From contig NZ_JXCA02000030.1 in the NCBI RefSeq assembly GCF_000828085.3, positions 347,631 to 411,630 on the forward strand: a stretch of DNA of 64,000 bases, read 5' to 3'. Within the stretch, counting starts at the first letter, position 1, and each line of letters starts with the position of its first letter. The DNA comes from Scytonema tolypothrichoides VB-61278. GTDB lineage: Bacteria > Cyanobacteriota > Cyanobacteriia > Cyanobacteriales > Nostocaceae. Under the pieces are notes generated by a model. That model was given only the letters and a program-made list of their open reading frames with translations, was not told the origin of the DNA and made no database searches. This document shows, piece after piece, positions 9,509 to 18,653 of this stretch. The position numbers and the translations under genes were made by a program.

Positions 9509-9951
9509 TTTTACAACTTGTCACTGCTCTATAGCTGGTTTAGCGTGCGGGCAGTGTGTGATTTTATAATTAAGTTTTAGTCTACTATATTACATCTTTA
9601 GTGATTTAGGCTAGCATCTCAAATAATTCTTATTACATCTACCCAAAGACGCAAAAATTTAATCTGTTGATAGCGAAGCGTGCAAACCTTAAGGAAGTGG
9701 TGACTCACGTGAGTTGGTAAGAGTCAAGAAGAAGGGGTGTAAGGGTATAAGGGTGTAGGGGTGTAGGGTGGAGACAGCCTCTGGAAACCGCAAACCCTCA
9801 TTTTCAGCTTAGTAAGTAGTGCCCACCTACATTTGTTGAAAATGGTGCAATATGTCAGCTTCTCAGGCTTCGCTAGAAAACCTCTAGCAACATATGAAAT
9901 AAACACCATTCACCCTGTTCTCTGTTAAGCGTTCCTTGTTCCCTGTATTTT
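9509..9951. other. Intergenic region with heptamer repeats
   Basis: No supported gene. Positions 9735-9772 carry a GGGTGTA-type 7-bp short tandem repeat of the sort widespread in Nostocales. The rest is AT-rich and probably contains the promoter of the XRE-kinase pair near 9540-9610. Confidence 0.6.
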
Positions 9952-10665
9952 TTAAGAGTCAGACGAACCACAATTATACGAAGCAAACGCTTCCCAACTC
10001 ATAACATCTTGCAATAGAGTTTGATACCCAAGTGTATTTGGATGAAGACCGTCTTTGCTCAAACGCTTGACTCTCCAAGCTTCACTACGATCCATCCATT
10101 TCTGGAAAATGTCTAGATAGGGAATTTTCCTAGCGGTGCAAGCAACTCGGATAGCTTCTTTATAACGGTGCTGGTCAGGATGATTATAGTAAAAGCAATC
10201 CATAAATGGCATCTTGGCTTCATCAACTGGTACCATACCTACAAATAAAACCGGACATAATTGCTGCGCCTGGTCAAGTAAAGATGCAATGTGTGATTCA
10301 AAAACGGCAAAATCTGTATAGTTTCGTCCATTCAGACGACCTAAGCGTGCTGAATCATTGACTCCTACTGAAAGAAGAATCAAATCGGGAACGTGATTTC
10401 GCAGTTCACCCCGGTGGCGAAATTCAACTTCTAGCCTTTGTGATACTTGCTGAATGCGATCGCCCCGCACCCCCAAATTATAAAGAACATGGCCTGGGCT
10501 ATCTGCTAACATCCAACATCGTCGTAGTCGTTCGACCCAGCCGCCTCCTTCTGGGTCGCCAAATCCATATACTAAACTATCTCCTAGTGCCACAATCTTT
10601 AGAGGGTGGCAACGTTTTGGTACAACTGACAGATGCATTAAGGAACTTGCTTGAAATGTCTGCAT
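9952..10665 (-). CDS. SGNH/GDSL-family hydrolase
   Basis: The 237-aa protein carries the four SGNH blocks: block I with the nucleophile S30 (VALGDSLVYGFG), block II Gly (NLGVRGD), block III Asn (LLSVGVNDSARLG) and block V Asp-His (LSKDGLHPNTLGY). The family hydrolyses esters, for example lipid, acyl or carbohydrate esters; the substrate is not evident. No signal peptide is apparent (the N-terminus is MQTFQASSLMHLSVVPK), so it is probably cytoplasmic. It follows the CPBP protease gene on the same strand by 76 bp. Confidence 0.88.
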   Translation of the reverse strand: MQTFQASSLMHLSVVPKRCHPLKIVALGDSLVYGFGDPEGGGWVERLRRCWMLADSPGHVLYNLGVRGDRIQQVSQRLEVEFRHRGELRNHVPDLILLSVGVNDSARLGRLNGRNYTDFAVFESHIASLLDQAQQLCPVLFVGMVPVDEAKMPFMDCFYYNHPDQHRYKEAIRVACTARKIPYLDIFQKWMDRSEAWRVKRLSKDGLHPNTLGYQTLLQDVMSWEAFASYNCGSSDS

Positions 10666-10741
10666 CTTTAAAATGTGTTTTTTATATTTTTACAAGATTC
10701 TATACATTTCTATACTATAGAGCATGTCGTTTGTGATTTTT

Positions 10742-11629
10742 TCATGACTCTTTTTGAGAAGAGTTGATGAAGTAAGGGATGACTGCATCTTTGCGTGGCC
10801 AGTTTTGGGAAAGAAAGCGTACTAAAAGAGGTAGTGAAAGAACTAGAAACAGGATACCGAACCACAAGCTATGACGTAACTGTTCTAAACTGTTGATGGC
10901 TGGAGTAGGCTTTGAAACAGTATTTAACAGGCTCATGACCACAACAAAAGAATTATTCATTGCATGACAAGCAATGGGTACGATAAGTGAGCGTGTCCGG
11001 ATGTATAATAGCCCTAAAACCATTCCTACCATAGACAATCCCACAAAATTCGCGTGTCCGATGCCGAACAACAGTGACGAACCCAACAATCCTGCTTGAA
11101 TACCCCACTTACTTGCCCAGCGCTGCAAAATAATTCCTCTAAAGAGAAATTCTTCCGTAATTGGGGCGACAACGATTAACACGATTGCTCCCAGCAGATT
11201 AAACAACACTGGTGAAGTTCTTTGAGGTATTGGGCTTTTGGCAACGTCACGTAGGATTGTATCTACAAATGATGGAGTCACTAATGACAATAGGTACAAC
11301 AAGACCAGGTAGGAACCGATAGAAAATAGTATTAACAAAATAACTAAGCCTAGTTTCGGCAACCATTTATGGTTATTTGGCAATCGACCAACAACGTAGT
11401 TAAGCTGAATTCCTAAGCGCTTGAAGTCTGCCAGTGTCCAGAGACAAAGTAACCCGAACACGAAAATGTAAAGGACGAGATTTAAGACTTGAGGGTTGAA
11501 ATTCCACTGTTTGGTCACTTGAATGAGTCCCAGTCCCAAACCAAGGACAAAAGATATCAGGAAAAGCCGCAGTAGCAAAGAGCGAACTTTGAGACGGAGA
11601 AATGGATTATTGAGAGTTTCTGGAGTCAT
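10742..11629 (-). CDS. CPBP family intramembrane glutamic protease
   Basis: The 295-aa polytopic protein has about 7-8 hydrophobic segments. The diagnostic CPBP motif EEFLFRG places the catalytic glutamates at E159-E160 and R164, and H192 (GIGHANF) matches the second conserved motif. The family (Rce1/CAAX-protease related) cleaves within or near the membrane, often processing or conferring immunity to peptides; the target here is unknown. No bacteriocin-like gene is visible next to it. The start ATG at 11629 precedes MTPETLNNPFLRLKVRSLLL. Confidence 0.9.
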   Translation of the reverse strand: MTPETLNNPFLRLKVRSLLLRLFLISFVLGLGLGLIQVTKQWNFNPQVLNLVLYIFVFGLLCLWTLADFKRLGIQLNYVVGRLPNNHKWLPKLGLVILLILFSIGSYLVLLYLLSLVTPSFVDTILRDVAKSPIPQRTSPVLFNLLGAIVLIVVAPITEEFLFRGIILQRWASKWGIQAGLLGSSLLFGIGHANFVGLSMVGMVLGLLYIRTRSLIVPIACHAMNNSFVVVMSLLNTVSKPTPAINSLEQLRHSLWFGILFLVLSLPLLVRFLSQNWPRKDAVIPYFINSSQKES

Positions 11630-11755
11630 AAATTATGGCATGCTTTGTTTAAGCATATCCAGCAGAAGCAAGTTTTTTGGTCTTAACTATGAAGGTGTAA
11701 GTCGGTTTTGAGCATCGCGTTCCACCTTTTACACTTCGTTAAGTTCAATTTTATA

Positions 11756-11914
11756 CTAACCTTCTATTAATCTTTCTTCAGTTGCGTCTTGATCGCACAA
11801 ATCAGGATGACGACCAAGTCTAACTGTTCCAGGATTTTTACTGGGCTGTTGGTCAAGAATTTTTTCAGTTTTGCTCTTAAAGGCTTGTTTCCATTCTAAA
11901 GTGAGTTTGCTCAT
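11756..11914 (-). CDS. Small ORF downstream of endonuclease V, 52 aa
   Basis: It reads from ATG at 11914 to TAG at 11756 and begins MSKLTLEWKQAFKSKTEKIL. The product is hydrophilic and rich in Lys, Gln and Glu, with a Gly-Arg segment (NPGTVRLGRHPDLCDQD). I do not recognise a family. It lies 17 bp after the nfi stop on the same strand, which fits translational coupling or co-transcription. Composition and amphipathic start look protein-like rather than random, but length limits confidence. Confidence 0.45.
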   Translation of the reverse strand: MSKLTLEWKQAFKSKTEKILDQQPSKNPGTVRLGRHPDLCDQDATEERLIEG

Positions 11915-11931
11915 AAAATGCTTGGCTTTAC

Positions 11932-12597
11932 TTATTTTGCAGACGCGAGTTTATCAGCAATGCGTGTTGTTTCTGGCAATCGATATTTCGTCGTACAACG
12001 CAATACATAATCAATTGCTGTAAGTAAACTAATTCTATGACCGCTAGAGATATAAAGTGGTTTTACTTTTGTACGCGTGCGTAAAACAACTCCAATGGTT
12101 TCTCCTTTATCTATCAGTGGTTGATAGCTACCGCGTGTTTCTGGCAAATCTTCATGTTTACCAACAAGCAATGATTTAGCCACACCAATTGTAGGAAGAT
12201 CCACAATTAAACCCAAATGGCAAGCTATACCAAATCTCCGGGGATGAGCAATCCCCTGTCCATCACATAAAATAAGGTCTGGTATTGTTTTAATCTTTTC
12301 AAGTGCATCTAATACAGCAGGTATTTCACGAAATGAGAGGAACCCAGGAATGTAAGGAAATGTTGTCGGACGGCGTGCTAGGCTTGTTTCTTGTAATTGT
12401 AAGTCAGGAAAACTCAGCACTGCGACAGCTGCACGGCTAATTGTCCCATCCGCTTCAAAACCCATATCTACGCCAGCCACATATTGCACAGGTTCTTTGA
12501 GTTTATCTTCAGTAATAACCTCATGTCTGAGATTTTCTTGAATTTTTCTAGCTTCATCCACTGTTAAAGACCAAGCATGACGTTGAAAAATCTTCAT
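11932..12597 (-). CDS. nfi: Endonuclease V (deoxyinosine 3'-endonuclease)
   Basis: The 221-aa form starting at ATG 12597 begins MKIFQRHAWSLTVDEARKIQ and fits the family length. An upstream in-frame ATG at 12678 would add 27 poorly conserved residues. Conserved features are the first metal Asp D44 (YVAGVDMGF), the PYIPGFLSFRE wedge region and DGQGIAHPRRFGIACHLG with the second Asp. The enzyme cleaves the second phosphodiester 3' of deoxyinosine, starting repair of deaminated adenine. The 52-aa ORF follows immediately. The upstream region 12598-12910 is shared with the divergent gene at 12911. Confidence 0.93.
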   Translation of the reverse strand: MKIFQRHAWSLTVDEARKIQENLRHEVITEDKLKEPVQYVAGVDMGFEADGTISRAAVAVLSFPDLQLQETSLARRPTTFPYIPGFLSFREIPAVLDALEKIKTIPDLILCDGQGIAHPRRFGIACHLGLIVDLPTIGVAKSLLVGKHEDLPETRGSYQPLIDKGETIGVVLRTRTKVKPLYISSGHRISLLTAIDYVLRCTTKYRLPETTRIADKLASAK

Positions 12598-12910
12598 ATT
12601 TATAGCTTGAGTTGAAATTTCGCAGTTTGTAAAATCGTTCCGAACATGGGAGTGTATAACTTTACTCTTTTTAATCACTTTACATTCAATACTACTTTAG
12701 ATAGATGCAAGAAAATATATTCTTAATTATGAATTTCATTGGTTGTTTATTAGCACACGAGTATTGTGTAATGCAACAAAAAGTTTGCTGTCCGATATGT
12801 TACAGTCTAATGTTGCAATGATCAGGTCTAACAACAAGCAATTACGCAACTACACTGTCTTTTAGAAGCGTAGACATCTGTCCACTTAAGTCAAGCAAAG
12901 TAGGTGTGAG
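12598..12910. promoter_or_regulatory. Divergent intergenic region between nfi and a membrane-protein gene
   Basis: AT-rich noncoding DNA of about 310 bp between two diverging genes, so both promoters should lie here. I cannot assign a specific -10/-35 pair or operator with confidence. Confidence 0.4.
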
Positions 12911-13993
12911 ATGAGAAAGTTTAGATTACCTAGATGGTTTCCTTACCCGAGTTCTTGGTTAAATGCGTTGATCTTATCAATGTTTATGACTGGGTTGGTC
13001 GCTTTGATAAGGCGTAGTAGCGGTTTGGACTCCTATTTCGCGAAATGGTCAGACAACACGGAACTACTTACCATGTTGGTAATATTAGTCGCAATATTAC
13101 CAATACCTGCGATCGCCTTTTTTCATCACTTTTTTATTGGTCGCGTCATCCCCGCAATTCCAGGAGAAGGGACAATCAATATTAAAGGATTTGTTCCTGG
13201 ATTTATTAGTTGGTGGGAAAGTTTATATAGCTGGCTTGTCTTTGTCCTTTCTACTCTAATTGCAATCTTGCTTTCTACTCCTTTTTTACCTTTATTTAAA
13301 CTCAACTACGAAACAATCATTGACAGCACTCCTCACAAAAATATACAAGCAATATTTGCTATTTTCTGGATAGTGAGCGCTGCTATTTTTTACCAAATTG
13401 AGTATTCGTTTAAGTCTCATTTGATTTTTGCTGATATTGCTAGTGCTGAATCCAAAAGCGCACAGACAATAAATGAGACGCCACCAGTTGATGTTAAGAC
13501 TGATGAAACTCCGCCAACTAAAACCGATGCTACGGAAATACAAAAAACGGAGGAAGTAGCAACTAATAAGGTAAAACTTGTTGATTGGGTTGTCAAATAT
13601 CGAAAGTTGCCCAAGAGATTTTTCACATTTAGTTTAATTTCCATAGTTGTTTTATGGGTATATCTGTTTGCTAACTTACCACAAGTTAAACAAACTATAT
13701 CATCTGCAAGTATCTATTTAGAAAAACCATTAGGAGTCACTCCTGAACCTGCGCCTAAAACTAAAGATAACAATTTTGATCGGGCTATTAGCAAAGGTAA
13801 AATTGCAGCACAGCTAACAAAGTCAGCACAAACTAAAGATGAGTGGCAAATAGTTCTTAATCGGTGGGAACAAGCAATTAGACTTTTAGAAAACGTGCCA
13901 CTTTCTAGCCCAAATTATCCTATGGCACAGCAAAAAATTATCCAGTATCAAATTCATCGAGAGTTTGCTAGACAAAATGCCGTATTGAATTAG
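12911..13993 (+). CDS. Hypothetical multi-pass membrane protein, 360 aa
   Basis: I do not recognise a named family. Hydrophobic segments lie near residues 18-36, 50-72, 103-128, 145-163 and 236-256. A Thr/Glu/Lys-rich linker (about 178-222) separates the fourth and fifth, and a soluble helical C-terminus (about 275-360) includes AQTKDEWQIVLNRWEQAIRLLENVP, split here by a TPR-like helix pattern (EWQIVLNRWEQAIRLL). TPR-like C-termini of this kind are common in cyanobacterial membrane proteins and may mediate protein contacts. It is monocistronic as far as can be seen. Confidence 0.75.
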   Translation: MRKFRLPRWFPYPSSWLNALILSMFMTGLVALIRRSSGLDSYFAKWSDNTELLTMLVILVAILPIPAIAFFHHFFIGRVIPAIPGEGTINIKGFVPGFISWWESLYSWLVFVLSTLIAILLSTPFLPLFKLNYETIIDSTPHKNIQAIFAIFWIVSAAIFYQIEYSFKSHLIFADIASAESKSAQTINETPPVDVKTDETPPTKTDATEIQKTEEVATNKVKLVDWVVKYRKLPKRFFTFSLISIVVLWVYLFANLPQVKQTISSASIYLEKPLGVTPEPAPKTKDNNFDRAISKGKIAAQLTKSAQTKDEWQIVLNRWEQAIRLLENVPLSSPNYPMAQQKIIQYQIHREFARQNAVLN

Positions 13994-14128
13994 TCAATTT
14001 CTATTTAAGAAAGGGGGTACAAGTCCCCTATCCCCTTTTATCAGTATTTATCCGAACATGATATTAGCCCAGAGATACTCTGGGTTAACATACAAAAAGA
14101 AGAGCAGATTTACCCCAGCAAGCAAACT

Positions 14129-15094
14129 ATGTCAGGAAACACGACGCGGCGTAACTTCCTCATCACCAGTGTTGCTGTCACAGGCAGTATAGTAGGAGCA
14201 TCAACTTTGCAACAAAAAGTAGGTGACACTGCTAAACCACCAGCGACCATGCTAGAACGAGTACTGGGACGCACAGGCGTGAAAGTTCCCATTTTTGGGT
14301 TAGGAGGGGCAGGTCAAACGCCTCTGTCTTGGGAGGGAAAAGAACGTGATGCTGTCGCAATTATTAAAAAAGCACTTGACCTTGGCATTCGTTATTATGA
14401 TACCGCTGCTGATTATGGACCAAGTGAAGATTATTTCGGGAAAGTACTACCATCCCATCGGTCAAAAATTTTTCTTGCAAGCAAGACAGATAAAAGGGAT
14501 CGTGATGGTGCGTGGCGAGAATTGGAAAGAAGTCTTAAACGTTTAAACACAGATCATCTTGATTTGTGGCAATTGCATCACGTTTCTTTCCGTGAAGAAC
14601 TCAACACAATTTTTAGTTCATCTGGCGCTGTGAAAGCTTTAGAAGAAGCGATGCAGCAAAAACTCGTCCGATTTGTTGGTATTACTGGACACCGCGATCC
14701 AGAGGTGATTGCTGAAGGATTGCGTCGCTATCCGTTCCACACAACGCTTATCCCTGTCAACGCTGCTGACAAACACCACCCGCGTCCATTCCTCCCTATT
14801 GTTCTTCCGATCGCACAACAAAAAAATGTCGGTGTGATTGCGATGAAAGTACCAGCTTATGGTCGGTTGTTTAAACCAGGCGGTTTAACTGGGATGCAGC
14901 AAGCTATGGGATATAGTTTGTCTCAACCAGGTGTTCATTGTTGCGTTATTGCGGCTGAAACAGTCAAGCAATTGGAAGATAACGTTAAGGTGGCGAAAGC
15001 TTTCCAACCTCTTGGTGACAAGGAAATAGCTGCAATTGAGCAGCGTAGTGCTGCGGTTTGGGAGGATAGCACGTTTTTCCGAGCTTGGACATGA
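14129..15094 (+). CDS. Aldo/keto reductase with twin-arginine signal
   Basis: The 321-aa protein starts with a Tat motif, TTRRNFLITSVAVTGS, followed by a hydrophobic stretch to about residue 30, so it is probably exported folded. The reductase barrel follows with tetrad residues visible as Asp and Tyr in YYDTAADYGPSED, Lys in LASKTDKRD and His in LWQLHHV. The NADPH-binding end is IAAETVKQLEDNVKVA. Family members reduce carbonyls with NADPH; the substrate is unknown. A Tat signal on an NADPH-dependent enzyme is notable, because free NADPH is scarce outside the cytoplasm. The upstream gap has a weak GGGG/CCCC hairpin near 14014-14033. Confidence 0.9.
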   Translation: MSGNTTRRNFLITSVAVTGSIVGASTLQQKVGDTAKPPATMLERVLGRTGVKVPIFGLGGAGQTPLSWEGKERDAVAIIKKALDLGIRYYDTAADYGPSEDYFGKVLPSHRSKIFLASKTDKRDRDGAWRELERSLKRLNTDHLDLWQLHHVSFREELNTIFSSSGAVKALEEAMQQKLVRFVGITGHRDPEVIAEGLRRYPFHTTLIPVNAADKHHPRPFLPIVLPIAQQKNVGVIAMKVPAYGRLFKPGGLTGMQQAMGYSLSQPGVHCCVIAAETVKQLEDNVKVAKAFQPLGDKEIAAIEQRSAAVWEDSTFFRAWT

Positions 15095-15108
15095 AATCTT
15101 ACTATTTC

Positions 15109-15960
15109 TTAATGGAACTTAATACTGTCTGCTTGCTTACGACCAAATGTAAAAAAGACAGTGATATCATTCCAAATCCCTTGTTCGGTGTTTAATCTTT
15201 CTAATTCTGCCTCAAATTCAAGCTTGACTTGTGTTAACAGTTCAGATGAAAGTTGCGATACGGGATTTGGAAATTGTCCGGGTGCTACATGGGAATTTCC
15301 TGTCCACATTCCTTTTGCTTGCTCCAAACTAATATAGCTGCCATATTGTTCAGGCTGGATTTCAATTGCCTCAAATCCTGCTTGCTGGAGTAAACTATGG
15401 CACTTTTCAACTGTTCCTGTTGGCTTATTAAACGCTAATGAAACGCCATACTTTTCAACGACTTTCTGAACAACAACCCCCCCAACAAAAGCAGTTTGTG
15501 CAAATCCATGAAAGCCAATTAATCCACCTGGTTTGAGAAACCGCATCCATTGGCGCAACGCGGCTGGAATATCAGCCATCCAAATCAGCGCAGAGGAACA
15601 TAAAATTGTGTCAAAACTATTGGCGGGAAAGTTGAGTGCTTCAGCATCCGCAAGCTGAAACTCAATATGCGCAAAACCTAATCCTTCAACCTTTTGTTTT
15701 GCCACCTCAAGCATTCCAGTTGAAATATCCACGCCGACGACGCGTCCTTGAGATCCTACAATTTGAGCCGCTTCAATTGCGACCATACCTGTTCCTGTTG
15801 CAATGTCTAAAACGTGTTGTCCAGGACTAATTTGTGCATATTCAACGAGACGATGAGCAATCTGAATATGCCAATCAGAATTATCATAGGTTTGGCTTCT
15901 GCCGCTGTACAAATCCGCTATTTCTTTTTTGTAGTCATTTAACTCAAGTTGGTTAGTCAT
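15109..15960 (-). CDS. Class I SAM-dependent methyltransferase (UbiE-like)
   Basis: The 283-aa protein contains the SAM-binding motif I VLDIATGTGMVAIEAA, an acidic end of strand 2 (VVGVDISTGML), motif LADAEALNFP and the loop SALIWMADIPAAL. This arrangement is typical of UbiE/Coq5-like small-molecule methyltransferases. The acceptor is unknown. It converges with the aldo/keto reductase gene (14 bp between stops) and is on the same strand as the DNA methyltransferase upstream (37 bp gap), possibly sharing its transcript. Confidence 0.87.
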   Translation of the reverse strand: MTNQLELNDYKKEIADLYSGRSQTYDNSDWHIQIAHRLVEYAQISPGQHVLDIATGTGMVAIEAAQIVGSQGRVVGVDISTGMLEVAKQKVEGLGFAHIEFQLADAEALNFPANSFDTILCSSALIWMADIPAALRQWMRFLKPGGLIGFHGFAQTAFVGGVVVQKVVEKYGVSLAFNKPTGTVEKCHSLLQQAGFEAIEIQPEQYGSYISLEQAKGMWTGNSHVAPGQFPNPVSQLSSELLTQVKLEFEAELERLNTEQGIWNDITVFFTFGRKQADSIKFH

Positions 15961-15997
15961 TTAAAAATTTCAACAGTTAGAGTATTATAAATATTTT

Positions 15998-17287
15998 TTA
16001 ATTTCTCTTCCTTGGCTCTATAATCTGTGAATCAACACCGTAATATTCAGCAGCTTTAGATATATCATACATCAGTAAATTTTCATTTCCTAGTTCTTGT
16101 ATAATTCCAGGTTTAGATGGACATACACCAAGAGCTTTAATAATTTCTGACGCTACAGCCTTAGCTAATAAGGGTGGGACAGAATTTCCTATTTGTCGAA
16201 ATCCATGCCATTTTGTGACATGAAATCTGAACCAATCTGGATAAGAATGTAAACGTGCAGCTTCACGCACAGTAATACATCTTGGAGTAAATGGGTGAAT
16301 TGGTCTAGCAGAAGTGAAAGCTCCTCTGTTACTTGGTGTTCCTGCTCTTAGTGTGTTGCATATTCCTTCAGAAGCAAGTTTATGAAAGCGGCTAATAGGT
16401 TCTGTTTTCCCAGGAAGAGTAGCTTGAAACCTTTTAATAGATTCTAAATTATGCTTTGTTCTTAAACTTGAGGTGAGGATTCTAGAGTCATATTTACGCT
16501 CATATGAATAATCGTTATCTGTATCGCAAAAACCACGAAGTTGTTTACCGTAATCACTGGGCTTACCAAATTCTGCTATCACCGAATCTTTTTCAAAAAG
16601 CTCTATATAATCTTCGACTTCAGGTAAGTCGCCAATTGCATCCCAAACTGTTGGACTTAATGGTAGTTGGTTTTTCAAACCTGCTTTCTTTAATTTTGCA
16701 GGTCTAGTTATTGGCTCAGGATAGTTTGGTAATTCTAAATCCTGACGACAACCGAGCAAAAATAATCTTTCGCGATTTTGTGGAACTCCGTATTCTGCAG
16801 CATTTAAGACTTTATAATCTTTGCGAACTTTATAACCACTTTGTTCAAACTCATTAATAATGACTGAAATAAACTCTCTGTGCTTTCCTAGAGTCATTCC
16901 TTTAACATTTTCTAAAACAAAAAACTTTGGCTGTAATTCTATAACTAAATTTATAAAATTTTTAATTAGGGAATTACGAGGGTCATCAAAAATACGTTTA
17001 CCCATCAAGGAAAAACCTTGACAAGGTGGTCCGCCAAACACTACATCTATTTCTCTATCACCAATAGAGGAGTTTCTTCTAATCTCTACTCCTGTAATAT
17101 CAACAACGCTTTTACAAAAGATATGCCAAAAAGGAAAATTAAATTTATGTGTTGCACAATGAATTGGATCAATTTCAACAGAAGCAAGCATGTCAAATCC
17201 TGCTTGCTCAAAACCAAGAGTCATGCCACCAGCACCAGCAAATAAATCAACAGCGATAGGTCTTTCTTTTTTATTACTGTCATTCAT
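15998..17287 (-). CDS. DNA (cytosine-5-)-methyltransferase, orphan
   Basis: The 429-aa protein has the ordered C5-MTase motifs: I (VDLFAGAGGMTLGFEQAGF), IV with catalytic C89 (GGPPCQGFSLMGKR), VI (FVLENVKGM), VIII (NRERLFLLG), IX (TVREAARLHSYP) and X (IGNSVPPLLAKAVA). It methylates C5 of cytosine in a specific DNA site. No restriction endonuclease gene is adjacent, so it looks solitary. Its overall sequence recalls the cyanobacterial orphan enzyme Slr0214 (M.Ssp6803I), which acts on CGATCG, the core of HIP1. That specificity is an inference from remembered similarity. Confidence 0.92.
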   Translation of the reverse strand: MNDSNKKERPIAVDLFAGAGGMTLGFEQAGFDMLASVEIDPIHCATHKFNFPFWHIFCKSVVDITGVEIRRNSSIGDREIDVVFGGPPCQGFSLMGKRIFDDPRNSLIKNFINLVIELQPKFFVLENVKGMTLGKHREFISVIINEFEQSGYKVRKDYKVLNAAEYGVPQNRERLFLLGCRQDLELPNYPEPITRPAKLKKAGLKNQLPLSPTVWDAIGDLPEVEDYIELFEKDSVIAEFGKPSDYGKQLRGFCDTDNDYSYERKYDSRILTSSLRTKHNLESIKRFQATLPGKTEPISRFHKLASEGICNTLRAGTPSNRGAFTSARPIHPFTPRCITVREAARLHSYPDWFRFHVTKWHGFRQIGNSVPPLLAKAVASEIIKALGVCPSKPGIIQELGNENLLMYDISKAAEYYGVDSQIIEPRKRN

Positions 17288-17335
17288 TTTGGATGTTTAA
17301 GCTACTCACGAGTGAATTTTAGAAAAACAAATAAG

Positions 17336-17353
17336 GGCGCTGTTAGCAGCGCC
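17336..17353 (-). terminator. Probable terminator of the lpx operon
   Basis: A perfect 7-bp GC-rich stem (GGCGCTG/CAGCGCC) with a 4-nt loop lies 38 bp after the lpxB stop. Read on the minus strand it is followed by CTTATTTGTTTTT. Confidence 0.7.
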
Positions 17354-17391
17354 GCTTGCTTGGTTCATTAACTCATAGCGTAATTGAAAAT

Positions 17392-18561
17392 CTAATGTTT
17401 TAAATTTGGTAGCATTTCCAAAATTTCTTTAGCGGCGCGATCGCACACTCCCACTTCTCCCAAACACTGCCGCATTTCTTCATAATCTGCCAACATTTGG
17501 TTTTTACGTTCCGGATTAAGCAGTATTTCCAACGCTGCTTGGGTGAGGTTCTCTGGTGTCGCTTTTTCTTGTAAAAACTCTGGCACAATTGGTTTCATCA
17601 CAACTAAATTGGGTGGCGATGCGAAAGGTATCGAACCTTTGAGCACAGTACGCGCAATCCAAGCCGTGATGGGATGAAGTCGGTAGAGGACAACTTGAGG
17701 CACTTTCAATAGTGCCAATTCCAAGTTAACTGTACCAGATTTGGTGATTGCTAAATCGGCGGCGGCGATCACTTCCTGAGTTTTTCCGGATACCACAGAA
17801 GCTCGCAAACCGTACCGCTGTATTGCTTTTTCAATAGGTTCTCGATAGATTTCTAGAGATAGAGGTATCCAAAAGTACACATTAGGTAATTTTGCTTGAA
17901 TCACCTGAGCCGCCTGAAATATCACAGGCAGAAGATGTTTCAATTCTTGACGACGAGAAGCGGGAAGAAGAGCAACACTGATCACATCTTCCGCAATTCC
18001 CAACTTGGCGCGAGCATCTTCTCGACTAGGAAAGTTTTGAACTCTATCTACTAAAGGATGCCCTACCCAGGTCACTTTTGCTCCTCTTTCTTGGAAGTAA
18101 CGCGCTTCCTCTGGAAAGATTGCTAGCAGCTTGTCTGTTATACCAACAACCATATTGGTGTTACGTGAATTTAGTGACCAAACCCATTCTTGTGGTGCAA
18201 TATAATACACAACACGAAGGTGTGACAACTTCCGGCGAATATAATTGCCAATTGCCAAATTTGGTCCCATGTAGTCAATCAGTATCACCAAATCAGGTGA
18301 ATTTTGTTTGAGATAGGCGATCGCCTTTTGCTGCATTCTCAGTGTTGGTAACACATAAGGCAGTGATTCCCAAATACCCACCGAGCCAATCTCACTAGTA
18401 TTACCTATAAGGGTGGCTCCAACACTAGCCATTTTTTCGCCACCCAGCGCCACAATCTCTAAATCCAAGCCAGCCGCCGCAGCTTGGCGCTTGAGTGCAG
18501 TAATAAGTAGCGACCCTTGCAGGTCGCCAGAAACTTCACCAGTACTGATAAATATACGCAT
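17392..18561 (-). CDS. lpxB: Lipid-A-disaccharide synthase
   Basis: The 389-aa GT19 glycosyltransferase begins MRIFISTGEVSGDLQGS, the hallmark N-terminus (family: STGEASGD). Other family blocks are LGGEKMASVGATLI, VVYYIAPQEWVWS, WVGHPLVDRV, LLPASRRQEL and AITKSGTVNLELALL. It joins UDP-2,3-diacylglucosamine with lipid X to form the lipid A disaccharide at the inner membrane. It is last in the run lpxC-fabZ-lpxA-lpxB, with 92 bp separating it from lpxA and a hairpin terminator after it. Confidence 0.97.
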   Translation of the reverse strand: MRIFISTGEVSGDLQGSLLITALKRQAAAAGLDLEIVALGGEKMASVGATLIGNTSEIGSVGIWESLPYVLPTLRMQQKAIAYLKQNSPDLVILIDYMGPNLAIGNYIRRKLSHLRVVYYIAPQEWVWSLNSRNTNMVVGITDKLLAIFPEEARYFQERGAKVTWVGHPLVDRVQNFPSREDARAKLGIAEDVISVALLPASRRQELKHLLPVIFQAAQVIQAKLPNVYFWIPLSLEIYREPIEKAIQRYGLRASVVSGKTQEVIAAADLAITKSGTVNLELALLKVPQVVLYRLHPITAWIARTVLKGSIPFASPPNLVVMKPIVPEFLQEKATPENLTQAALEILLNPERKNQMLADYEEMRQCLGEVGVCDRAAKEILEMLPNLKH

Positions 18562-18653
18562 TTATAAGTGAGCAATAGAGAATGGGGAGTAGAGGAGATA
18601 GGGAGAAATTCAAAATTTTGAATTGTTAACTCCTTATCTCCTTGTCTTTTGAC

